NCBI GenBank assembly: GCA_002297045.1
Contig: DBJE01000013.1
Location: 124,001-188,000, forward strand
Source of the DNA: Caryophanales bacterium UBA784
Lineage (GTDB): Bacteria > Bacillota_I > Bacilli_A > RFN20 > CAG-288
DNA: 64,000 nt
Direction of reading: 5' to 3'
Positions 8,600 through 16,088 of this stretch are shown one piece after another; positions within the stretch are counted from its first letter, which is position 1; the number at the start of each line of letters is the position of its first letter. A model generated the notes under the pieces. That model made no database searches and was not told where the DNA came from. It was given only the letters and a program-made list of their open reading frames with translations. Both the position numbers and the translations under genes were made by a program.

Positions 8600-10619
8600 T
8601 AAGAGGAATGAATCCTCGATTGTCATTAAGGAAAAGCATCCGGCTAAGCGTCTTCTCTCCTATGTGTTCAAGTACTATCCTTGGAGGTTCTTCGGTGTCT
8701 GTGTGTCCATTCTCTTTTCCGCCTTTGCCACGGTCGCAGGAAGCTATTTTGCCGGTAATATTCTTATCGATAAATTCCTTACCCCTGCCATTTATGTCAG
8801 GGACGGAACGACCGGTAATCCGCTTAGGAATAACGGCAGCCCGGTAAGGCAGGCTGACCCTAAGGCAACCTTTGCCTCCCTTACCTTCGCCGGCAGGAAC
8901 TTTAATGAAGTCAGGCTTGTTCTTCTTGCCATTTTCGTCCTTGGTATCTTAGGCGGGTTCTTCTATAACTATGGCAGGGCAAAGATTGCCCAAGGCGTAC
9001 AGAAGATCATCCGTGACGAGAGGTTCTCCCATAGGCTTGACCTTCCTGTCTCCTATTTCGATCAGCATACCCACGGTGACATCAGGTCCGTCTATTCCAA
9101 CGATGTCGATGCTCTCCGGGAAAGGCTTGCCCGTGCCGTCCCTAGGTCCTTCTCTTCCCTTGTGACTAGGCTCCTTTGCCTTGTGATGAGGGTAGGAACG
9201 GATATCTATAGGACAATCCTTGTTGCCTTCTTTGCTGTGCTGATGTTCTTCCTTACCCGGTACTTTGCCGGACACTCCGGAAAATATTTTGCCCAGCAGC
9301 AGTGGGAACTTGGAAGAATCAACGGTTATATCGAAGAGAGGATTTCCGGCCAGAAGGTCATCAAGGTCTTCAACCACGAAAAAGAGAACATCGAAGGCTT
9401 CCGGAAGCATAACGAGGAGCTCTTCGATGATGCCGTGAAGGCTAACCGCTATGCCAACACTTTAAGGCCGATGATCAATCAGCTTGGTAACCTTCAGTAT
9501 GCTATCGTCGCCTTCTTCGGCGGAAGGAGGATGATTTACAAGGTTCCGGCCGTCCATCTTTTCTCTTCCGTCAGTCAGGATGGTATTCTTGGCTTCTATA
9601 CAATCGGTATCATCTCTTCCTTCCTTAGGTACAGTAAGGCCTTTGTCCAGCCTATCGGACAGATTAGTCAGCAGCTGAACTCTATCGCCCTTGCCTTAGC
9701 AGGCTCAGGACGTATCTTCTCTCTGATTGATGAGAAGAAGGAAACCGATGACGGGTATGTCGAGCTAGTCAACGCAAAGATGGATGAGGATGGCAATCCT
9801 GTCGAAACTATTGAACACACCGGAAGGTGGGCATGGAAGCATCCGCATAAGGATAACTCCCCTGTCTCCTACACTTGGCTTAAGGGTGACATCACTCTTG
9901 ACCATGTCGACTTCGGCTACACAAAGGAAAAGATCGTCCTTCACGATATTACCCTGTATGCTAAGCCCGGACAGAAGGTGGCTTTTGTCGGTCCTACCGG
10001 CGCCGGAAAGACGACGATTACCAACCTTCTTAACCGTTTCTACGATATTGCCGACGGAAAGATCCGGTATGACGGAATCAATATCAATAAGATTAAGAAA
10101 TCCGATCTGAGAAGATCCCTTGGCATGGTCTTCCAGGACACGAAGCTCTTTACCGGAACGGTAAGGGAGAATATCCGCTACGGAAAGCTTGATGCCACGG
10201 ATGAAGAAGTCAAGGCTGCGGCTAAGCTTGCCAATGCCGATAGCTTCATCGAGCAGCTCCCTGAGGGCTATAACACCATGCTCAAGGATTCCGGCTCCGG
10301 ACTCTCCCAGGGTCAGAGACAGCTTCTTGCCATCGCAAGAGCCGCTGTCGCCAATCCGCCTGTCCTTATCCTTGACGAAGCCACTTCTTCCATCGACTCC
10401 CGTACGGAAGCCTTGGTCCAGAAGGGCAGGGATGCCATCAGGAAGGGACGCACTGTCTTTGTCATCGCCCACCGGCTTAGCACCATCAAGAACGCGGATG
10501 TCATCATGGTCCTTGAAAACGGAAGAATCATCGAACGGGGCAACCATGAACAGCTTCTTGCCCAGAAAGGCAAGTACTATCAGCTCTACACCGGTAACGC
10601 CATCACTTCTGCCGAGTAG
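8583..10619 (+). CDS. ABC exporter half-transporter B (catalytic ATP site)
   Basis: Partner of the preceding half-transporter. I place the start at the ATG at 8583, six bases after GGAGGAGGTG (8567-8576), rather than an upstream in-frame start at 8553; this gives 678 residues. A membrane domain is followed by an ATPase domain with Walker A GPTGAGKTT, signature LSQGQRQ, Walker B LILDEATSSID with the catalytic Glu, and H-loop AHRLST. An additional stretch of about 60 residues lies between the membrane and ATPase domains. The operon ends at the terminator at 10635. Confidence 0.9.
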   Translation: MSKQINKRNESSIVIKEKHPAKRLLSYVFKYYPWRFFGVCVSILFSAFATVAGSYFAGNILIDKFLTPAIYVRDGTTGNPLRNNGSPVRQADPKATFASLTFAGRNFNEVRLVLLAIFVLGILGGFFYNYGRAKIAQGVQKIIRDERFSHRLDLPVSYFDQHTHGDIRSVYSNDVDALRERLARAVPRSFSSLVTRLLCLVMRVGTDIYRTILVAFFAVLMFFLTRYFAGHSGKYFAQQQWELGRINGYIEERISGQKVIKVFNHEKENIEGFRKHNEELFDDAVKANRYANTLRPMINQLGNLQYAIVAFFGGRRMIYKVPAVHLFSSVSQDGILGFYTIGIISSFLRYSKAFVQPIGQISQQLNSIALALAGSGRIFSLIDEKKETDDGYVELVNAKMDEDGNPVETIEHTGRWAWKHPHKDNSPVSYTWLKGDITLDHVDFGYTKEKIVLHDITLYAKPGQKVAFVGPTGAGKTTITNLLNRFYDIADGKIRYDGININKIKKSDLRRSLGMVFQDTKLFTGTVRENIRYGKLDATDEEVKAAAKLANADSFIEQLPEGYNTMLKDSGSGLSQGQRQLLAIARAAVANPPVLILDEATSSIDSRTEALVQKGRDAIRKGRTVFVIAHRLSTIKNADVIMVLENGRIIERGNHEQLLAQKGKYYQLYTGNAITSAE

Positions 10620-10634
10620 TTTAGAAAAAAGAGA

Positions 10635-10669
10635 CCTCTGTCTGAAGAACTTCGGACAGAGGCTTTTTT
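10635..10669 (+). terminator. Terminator of the MarR-ABC operon
   Basis: A 12-bp stem (10635-10646 with 10651-10662, one G-T pair) closes a 4-nt loop and is followed by TTTTTT. Confidence 0.88.
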
Positions 10670-10755
10670 CTTTGGCTCTGACTTCCTTCTTTTTTGAAAC
10701 GATGGGACGGATTTGGACAGTTTTCCACATTTATGGCTTATATTCTGCATGAATG

Positions 10756-10784
10756 TTGACTTGAAAGCCCTTTTCTCTTATTCT
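10756..10784 (+). promoter_or_regulatory. Sigma-A type promoter of the large lipoprotein gene
   Basis: TTGACT (10756-10761), 17 bp, TATTCT (10779-10784). A GAAAGGGG ribosome site follows just before the ATG at 10815. Confidence 0.7.
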
Positions 10785-10814
10785 AAATTAGATTTGAAAG
10801 GGGTCGTTTCTTAA

Positions 10815-13757
10815 ATGAACAAGAAAACAAAATTCGGTCTGTCTTTGTTAAGCCTTATTCTTCTTGCCTCCTGCCATACGAACAATTCTAATGCCTCTTC
10901 TTCTGCCACAGAGCCTGCTTCTCCAAGCCAGCGGGTTACTGAGCCTCAGCCTACGGAAAAGCCGACCGCTAAGCCGACAGATGGATCTTTATCCAATAGC
11001 GAAGAGCCTTCGGAAACGACAAAGCCTTCTGTGTCTGTCGTTGAAGAGTTTGCTATCATAGTCGATGCAGGCGAAGGGGCAACGATAATCGGTCTTCCTG
11101 CTAAGGCTAAGGAAGGGGAAACGGTTTCTTTTACGGTTACCTTGGCCGCTGAGAAAGAGCTCTCCTATGTCACCATCGACGGGGAGAATACCTTAGATTC
11201 TAATGAACAGGGAGTCTATTCCTTTGTCAGGCCTAAGCATGCTCTGACTGTCTCTGCCATCACCCAGGATAAGCGGTATAACAATACGGTCACTCAGGTC
11301 GAAGGTGCCACTATCGCCCTTTCTTCCACTTATGCCAAAAAAGGGGAGAAGATTGATGTCCGTGTCACGATCTCTGACCCTGCTAAGTCTACCCCCACGG
11401 TCAAGGTTGACGGAACGGATGTTGAGATGGCCATCACCGGCGATGAGGGAAGGAAGACCTTCACAGGAAGCTTCACCCAGCCTGGGAAAGACGTCTCTGT
11501 TGTCGTTACTTTAAATGATGCACCGGCAGCCCCGGCAAAGTATGCCATCGAGGATGAGACCGGTGACGGAGTCATCGTCAAAGGTCCTTCTTCTGCGGCA
11601 AAGGGAGAGAAGGTTACCTTTGTCCTCGGACTTGAGGAAGGATATGAATTCTCCGGCGATGTCAAAGTCTATAAGAAGGGTGAGGAAGCCACTCTCGTCG
11701 ACGTGACAAAGGAAGAAGACGGATCCTATTCCTTCACTAGGCCGGATTATCCGGTTGTCATCACCCGGGAGACGAGTGCCTCTATCTTCCAAATCAATGT
11801 CGAAGGGGAAGAGGGCAAGCTTGGAAAAGAGAATGTCAAAGCTCCGGAATATGCTGTCTATAACACGAAGGTCACGTTGACTGCCAAGGGAAATGAGACC
11901 TATGACGTAGGGGATATCCTTGTCGACGGACAGCCGGCGACAAAGGAAGAGGATGGCTCCTATTCGTTCACTAGGCCTTCCCATGCCGTCACCATCAAGG
12001 TTGTCTCTGCTGTCCACTACTATCCTGTCAAACTTGTTAACTCTGACCATGTCACCCTTTCCGCCTATACCTATGATGAGAAAACGAAGACCTATAGTCC
12101 TATCGCAAAAGAAGGAATCAGGTATTCCGACCACCTTTATATTAAGGCTACCGTCAATAATCCTGAAGGAGAGGAATATGCGGTTGATTCCGTTAAAGTC
12201 AAAAATGCTACGGATGGGAAAGCATCTGATAGGACACTCAATGCCGATGGCTATTATGAGTTTAAGTCCCAAACTATCAGTTCTGATTTTGGACTGGAAG
12301 TCGTAGTAACAGAAGATAAGGTGCTACTTGCTGCAGATAGCCCTTTGGTTGGAACACATGCCGGCTTTAAAAAAGGATATAGTGGGTTAGCCGACGGAAA
12401 GCTCATCTTGAACCGCTTTGGAAAGGGTTATTTTGACGATGCTGCCGTAACGAGGCAGAATTACGATTCATCGGCGAAGACGTTTGAATTACAGAAAGGA
12501 ACCGATACGTATAAGGCCGGCTATTTTGACTCCGGTCTCATTTATGTCAATACTGGTACGTCTTCCTTCGCATTAGACAAAATCTATTTTTATCTATCCA
12601 ATGCTTCTTCTCTGAAAACCAAATATGTTCTCCTTGATGGAGGAACTTCTTTGTATAGTTCAACTAGGATGCTTATCGAAATCGGTGACGGAAATAAGAC
12701 TGTCTACGCCCTTGTGAATAAAACGGACGAGTCAGTTAAATCCGTCAGCCTTAACTTGAAGCAAGGACAGGGAATCACTTCCACTGGCGCCGTCTTTGAA
12801 CTTAAGGAGGGGGAAACTTCCCTTGGATACTATCAGAACGATGAGGGAAAACTGGTAAAATACACACTTATTACCGGGACTTATACCGGAGACCTCGGCT
12901 CGATTACGATTGACGGCCTTGGCAAGGCATCCGTAGTTAAAGGGGAAGAAACCAAAGAGGCAACCTACACGATGACTTCTGACGGAAAATACATTTCCCT
13001 TGTTCTTGATAATCAGACCTATTTCCTGGCACTTGAAGATAAAACTTATAGTTATGTCCGATATGTGTCTGGTGATTACTATGGTAGGAGGCTTGGAAAG
13101 AATAGTAGCAGCTATGCTTTGGAATGGCATCTTTCGGCTAAGTTCACTGCTGCGACAAGCAAATACGCTGATCCTGTGGAGGGAACATTTGATGCAAGCG
13201 GAAACTTTACTGCTTCCGGATATACATTAGTTTCGATTTCCCCTGATCAGAAAGGCATTGTTGTCCGTAAGGGCACTGGCAGCAGCGCTAGCTATTATGT
13301 GATGACCTCTGATGCAACTGGTAAATCTGATCTTACTTTCGCCTCTATCGGTGATGCTACTTCCTTTGTCGCCACCATTCATGGTTCGAAAACCGGAGCC
13401 ATTACTTCCTCTGTCTACTTCGATGGAAAAGACTATCATTGGGGAACAATCTCTACCGTGGATTTTGCTACAGCTGGGACTGCCTTTACCTTCACTGACA
13501 ATGATAAGAAAGTCTATAATTTGGTGAACAGGAACGGCAAAGTTGCTGTCAATAGCCTTGTCGGTGAGTATTCCTCGACTGAAGCGGAAAATAGTCTTGG
13601 CAAGCTAGTTCTAAACGTTGACGGAACTGGAACGCTTGGGGAAACGGCCATAACCTATACTGTCAATGATGAGAAGACTATTACGATAGTAGCCGGCGAG
13701 TCGACCTATAAAATGGTCTTAGATTCAGATAAGAAGACTTATACGACTCAGAAATAA
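10815..13757 (+). CDS. Large modular surface lipoprotein
   Basis: A 980-residue lipoprotein: a basic start, a hydrophobic signal and lipobox LLASC with Cys20 as the lipidated residue, then a Ser/Pro/Thr/Lys-rich linker to about residue 70. Residues about 75-500 hold four to five repeats of about 80 residues (AKEGETVSFT-like start, DGSYSFTRPxxxVTI-like end), resembling the InlB B-repeat / bacterial Ig-like modules of Gram-positive surface proteins. The C-terminal half (about 505-980) has several copies of a different beta-motif around GTYTGDLGSITIDG. No catalytic motif is seen. A role in adhesion or surface binding is inference. It is monocistronic, with its own promoter and terminator. Confidence 0.8.
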   Translation: MNKKTKFGLSLLSLILLASCHTNNSNASSSATEPASPSQRVTEPQPTEKPTAKPTDGSLSNSEEPSETTKPSVSVVEEFAIIVDAGEGATIIGLPAKAKEGETVSFTVTLAAEKELSYVTIDGENTLDSNEQGVYSFVRPKHALTVSAITQDKRYNNTVTQVEGATIALSSTYAKKGEKIDVRVTISDPAKSTPTVKVDGTDVEMAITGDEGRKTFTGSFTQPGKDVSVVVTLNDAPAAPAKYAIEDETGDGVIVKGPSSAAKGEKVTFVLGLEEGYEFSGDVKVYKKGEEATLVDVTKEEDGSYSFTRPDYPVVITRETSASIFQINVEGEEGKLGKENVKAPEYAVYNTKVTLTAKGNETYDVGDILVDGQPATKEEDGSYSFTRPSHAVTIKVVSAVHYYPVKLVNSDHVTLSAYTYDEKTKTYSPIAKEGIRYSDHLYIKATVNNPEGEEYAVDSVKVKNATDGKASDRTLNADGYYEFKSQTISSDFGLEVVVTEDKVLLAADSPLVGTHAGFKKGYSGLADGKLILNRFGKGYFDDAAVTRQNYDSSAKTFELQKGTDTYKAGYFDSGLIYVNTGTSSFALDKIYFYLSNASSLKTKYVLLDGGTSLYSSTRMLIEIGDGNKTVYALVNKTDESVKSVSLNLKQGQGITSTGAVFELKEGETSLGYYQNDEGKLVKYTLITGTYTGDLGSITIDGLGKASVVKGEETKEATYTMTSDGKYISLVLDNQTYFLALEDKTYSYVRYVSGDYYGRRLGKNSSSYALEWHLSAKFTAATSKYADPVEGTFDASGNFTASGYTLVSISPDQKGIVVRKGTGSSASYYVMTSDATGKSDLTFASIGDATSFVATIHGSKTGAITSSVYFDGKDYHWGTISTVDFATAGTAFTFTDNDKKVYNLVNRNGKVAVNSLVGEYSSTEAENSLGKLVLNVDGTGTLGETAITYTVNDEKTITIVAGESTYKMVLDSDKKTYTTQK

Positions 13758-13794
13758 TAAAAGTACAATCGCTAGAATTTCTTTGTCCGAATCA

Positions 13795-13828
13795 AAAAAT
13801 TGCCCTTGGTTTTCCAGGGCAATTTTTA
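13795..13828. terminator. Bidirectional terminator
   Basis: AAAAATTGCCCT (13795-13806) pairs with AGGGCAATTTTT (13816-13827). A/T runs on both sides let it serve the lipoprotein gene (+) and the converging pantothenate operon (-). Confidence 0.82.
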
Positions 13829-13836
13829 TGTACTTT

Positions 13837-14487
13837 CTAATTCTTCTTTTCTTTTTTGACAAACAAATGGGGAAGGAGGAAGGAAATCCCTAGTCTGTCT
13901 GCCCCTTTCTTGAGAGAAAAGACAATGATGCTTCCGACGACTAGGTTTACGCTTAGCTCAACCCCGAAATTTGCCGCGCTTGAAGCAAAGGCCATAGCGA
14001 AGAAGACAATGGCATTGGTATCCGTTCCGTTCCTAGAGAAGAAGAACAGGGCATAGAAGAGAAGGAAGAAGACGGTGTTAAACAGGGAAACAGAGGCAGA
14101 GGCTACCATGGAAGAAATGATTCCCCGCTTTTCAAAGCGGTGAATCAAATCATAAAGAAGCCCGGCTAAGAACCCGGCAAGCCTTCTTGCCACATAGACC
14201 GTGACAAGGAAGCCGATAGGTGAATACTGGAAGAGGACAGGGCCGCTAGGATCCCTTCCGGTCAGTCCCTGAATCAAGGAGAAGGTTCCCCAGACAAATC
14301 CGGCCAGTGTCCCTCCGATAGGGCCGAAAAGGCAGGCAATGATGGCGACAGGGATTCCCCTTAATGTGATATTGAATAAGCCAAGATTAATGGTAGAAAG
14401 TCCGGGAACGAAGGAAAAAATGGCCATGATGGCAATCCTGATTGCCCCAAGGGACATCGAATATACGGCATTGTTTCTCCGTTTCAT
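13837..14487 (-). CDS. ECF transporter S component, probably for pantothenate
   Basis: A 216-residue, very hydrophobic protein with about six membrane segments and the glycine-rich CLFGPIGGTLAGFVWG stretch typical of energy-coupling-factor S components, which bind a vitamin and dock to the shared EcfAAT module (not in this window). Its ATG overlaps the stop of the pantothenate kinase gene by four bases (14484-14487), so the two are translationally coupled. That makes pantothenate the most likely ligand; this is context, not a substrate motif. Confidence 0.68.
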   Translation of the reverse strand: MKRRNNAVYSMSLGAIRIAIMAIFSFVPGLSTINLGLFNITLRGIPVAIIACLFGPIGGTLAGFVWGTFSLIQGLTGRDPSGPVLFQYSPIGFLVTVYVARRLAGFLAGLLYDLIHRFEKRGIISSMVASASVSLFNTVFFLLFYALFFFSRNGTDTNAIVFFAMAFASSAANFGVELSVNLVVGSIIVFSLKKGADRLGISFLLPHLFVKKEKKN

Positions 14488-15257
14488 TTGTTTTCCCCCT
14501 TTTGATTCTTTTTATAGATTTCGGCAAGTCCTTCAAAGGTCAGATCCGGATCGTAGGTGAAATCAAAGAGCCTATCCTTGATTAGTCTTGCGCAGCTTCC
14601 CGTAAGGATAGGGATTAAATCGGTTCCCCTTTCGCTTTCCCTTTTCTTCTTCCTCTCCCGGCATAGCCTTGAATAGCCAAAGAGAATTCCGGAATTCCTG
14701 CTTTCCTTTGTGGATTTCCCAATCAGACGTTTCGGCTTCTCTAGTTCAATGTCGCATAACTGAGCAGAATTCTGCCACCTATAGGAGGAAGAGGACATCC
14801 TTCCCGGGAACAGGGCACCGCCATAGAACTCTTTTTTCGAGGTGCAGACGATAAAGGAGCTGACGGAGGAAAGGTCGGCAATGAAATAATTATCTGTTCC
14901 TTTTTTCCTCGCACCGACGCAGTCGGCAAGAAGGTCGCTTCCGACTTCAGAGGGATTATCCATCCGGATGGCCAAGCCGATCTTGAGCGAGTGGTTGACG
15001 ACAAGGCATTCCTTGCCTAAAAGACGGGAGGCGGCATTCTTTATCCGGTTTGTCCTCGATGGGACGACGGAAGAGAGGATTGCTCCTTCTATTTCCTCCG
15101 GTCTGACTGACTGGTAGGCAAGGTACTGTTTCCTAAGGAGTTGATACTCCCCTTCCGACTTCCTTTTGTCGCAGTAGGTTCTGTACTGTGCTTTTGCTTT
15201 CGTATCGAAAAGACACCTATCTAGGGAATCGTTCCCTAAATCCATGATGAAGATCAT
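14484..15257 (-). CDS. coaX: Type III pantothenate kinase (CoaX-like, divergent)
   Basis: First step of coenzyme A synthesis, phosphorylating pantothenate. The 257 residues follow the CoaX plan: an N-terminal phosphate loop (IFIMDLGNDSLDRCLFD), the catalytic aspartate region (EVGSDLLADCVGA, normally GADRxAN), and a downstream GGALFPG. The second phosphate motif, normally DLGTATT, reads DLSSVSS, and the Arg after the catalytic Asp is Leu. The family call is sound but the active site is unusual; it may have altered kinetics or be decaying. The frame is intact. From 15258 to about 15545 I see no gene. Confidence 0.72.
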   Translation of the reverse strand: MIFIMDLGNDSLDRCLFDTKAKAQYRTYCDKRKSEGEYQLLRKQYLAYQSVRPEEIEGAILSSVVPSRTNRIKNAASRLLGKECLVVNHSLKIGLAIRMDNPSEVGSDLLADCVGARKKGTDNYFIADLSSVSSFIVCTSKKEFYGGALFPGRMSSSSYRWQNSAQLCDIELEKPKRLIGKSTKESRNSGILFGYSRLCRERKKKRESERGTDLIPILTGSCARLIKDRLFDFTYDPDLTFEGLAEIYKKNQKGENK

Positions 15258-15549
15258 GTCCCCTCCTTCTACAGTCCTTTGATAAGGTACCGTGCGAGCA
15301 AGTCATTAAGACGGCAAGAAGTCTATTCCTTCCTTTCTCTGATGTCAAGAAGGAAGATAATCTCCTTGAAGATACACTATCCTCCAGGGCGGGGAATCAG
15401 AATTAAATGCATCGAACAAAAAAGAAAGAATAAAAAGAAGAGCGCTTTCATAACGATGTTATCAGACTGGAAATCAGATTAAACAGAAAATAAAAATCAA
15501 TTAGGGAAGGAGAATAGAGAAAACAGGAAAGTCCAAGCACAGATAAGGA

Positions 15550-15588
15550 TTGCTATTTTCTTCCCACTTTCTTAAAATAAGTGACATG
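15550..15588 (+). promoter_or_regulatory. Promoter placing the start codon at about +1
   Basis: TTGCTA (15550-15555), 17 bp, TAAAAT (15573-15578), then the ATG at 15586. The predicted transcription start is within a base or two of the ATG and no Shine-Dalgarno site exists, so the mRNA looks leaderless. Confidence 0.55.
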
Positions 15589-16002
15589 AAAAGAATAAAA
15601 AATCTACTTAAGGACAAGCTGTTTCTGACTCTGTTTAGATGTACTGTCTCCCTTCTTTTCGGAAGGATATTTTTCCTCTGTTATTATTTTACACATGAAA
15701 GCACTTACAGTTCGTTATCTACGGCATTTTTCATTCCTGGTGCCGTCCTTCTTTTTATTGGTGTTTTCTCCCTGATCAATCATCTTGGCGGAAGGGATTT
15801 TGTCAGCTATGCTTCCATCAACACCCTTTCGTTTCTGAAAAAGAATCCGGAAAAGCCTTTCGAGGACCTTGTCGCCTATAAGGAATATAAGGAAGGCAAG
15901 CGGGAATTTGAAGGACCGGTCTATCTTCCTTATCTGATTTTCGGCGCGGTTTTTACTGCGCTGGCAATTATATTTTACATACTATACGTCAAAAGCTTTT
16001 AG
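15586..16002 (+). CDS. Small membrane protein, DUF3899-like
   Basis: A 138-residue protein read from the ATG at 15586 (a non-ATG start 12 codons upstream is disfavoured because it lies at the -35 box). Three membrane segments: two in the first 70 residues with a FFIPGAVLLFIGVFSLINHLGG stretch, then a cytosolic loop rich in Lys and Glu, and a C-terminal helix. The pattern of a two-helix hairpin, then a YASINTL-like segment, then a last helix resembles the DUF3899 family of Firmicutes and Mollicutes. No function is known. Confidence 0.65.
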   Translation: MKRIKNLLKDKLFLTLFRCTVSLLFGRIFFLCYYFTHESTYSSLSTAFFIPGAVLLFIGVFSLINHLGGRDFVSYASINTLSFLKKNPEKPFEDLVAYKEYKEGKREFEGPVYLPYLIFGAVFTALAIIFYILYVKSF

Positions 16003-16031
16003 TTGAACTTCGCTTTTCTTCCTTCTAAATT
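16003..16031 (+). promoter_or_regulatory. Promoter of the oligopeptide-binding lipoprotein gene
   Basis: TTGAAC (16003-16008), 17 bp, TAAATT (16026-16031). TTTAGGAGG follows 7-8 bases before the ATG at 16089. Confidence 0.6.
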
Positions 16032-16088
16032 ATTCCCACTCTTTTCGTGTAGGCATTGCTGCGGAAAGATATTTAGGAGGATTGACTC

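Noticed and set aside
9765..10730. 321-codon minus-strand frame
   Set aside because: It is antisense to the ABC exporter ATPase domain, whose motifs are all intact on the plus strand; no ribosome site.
11511..12272. 254-codon minus-strand frame
   Set aside because: Antisense to the repeats of the large lipoprotein; composition follows the opposite strand.
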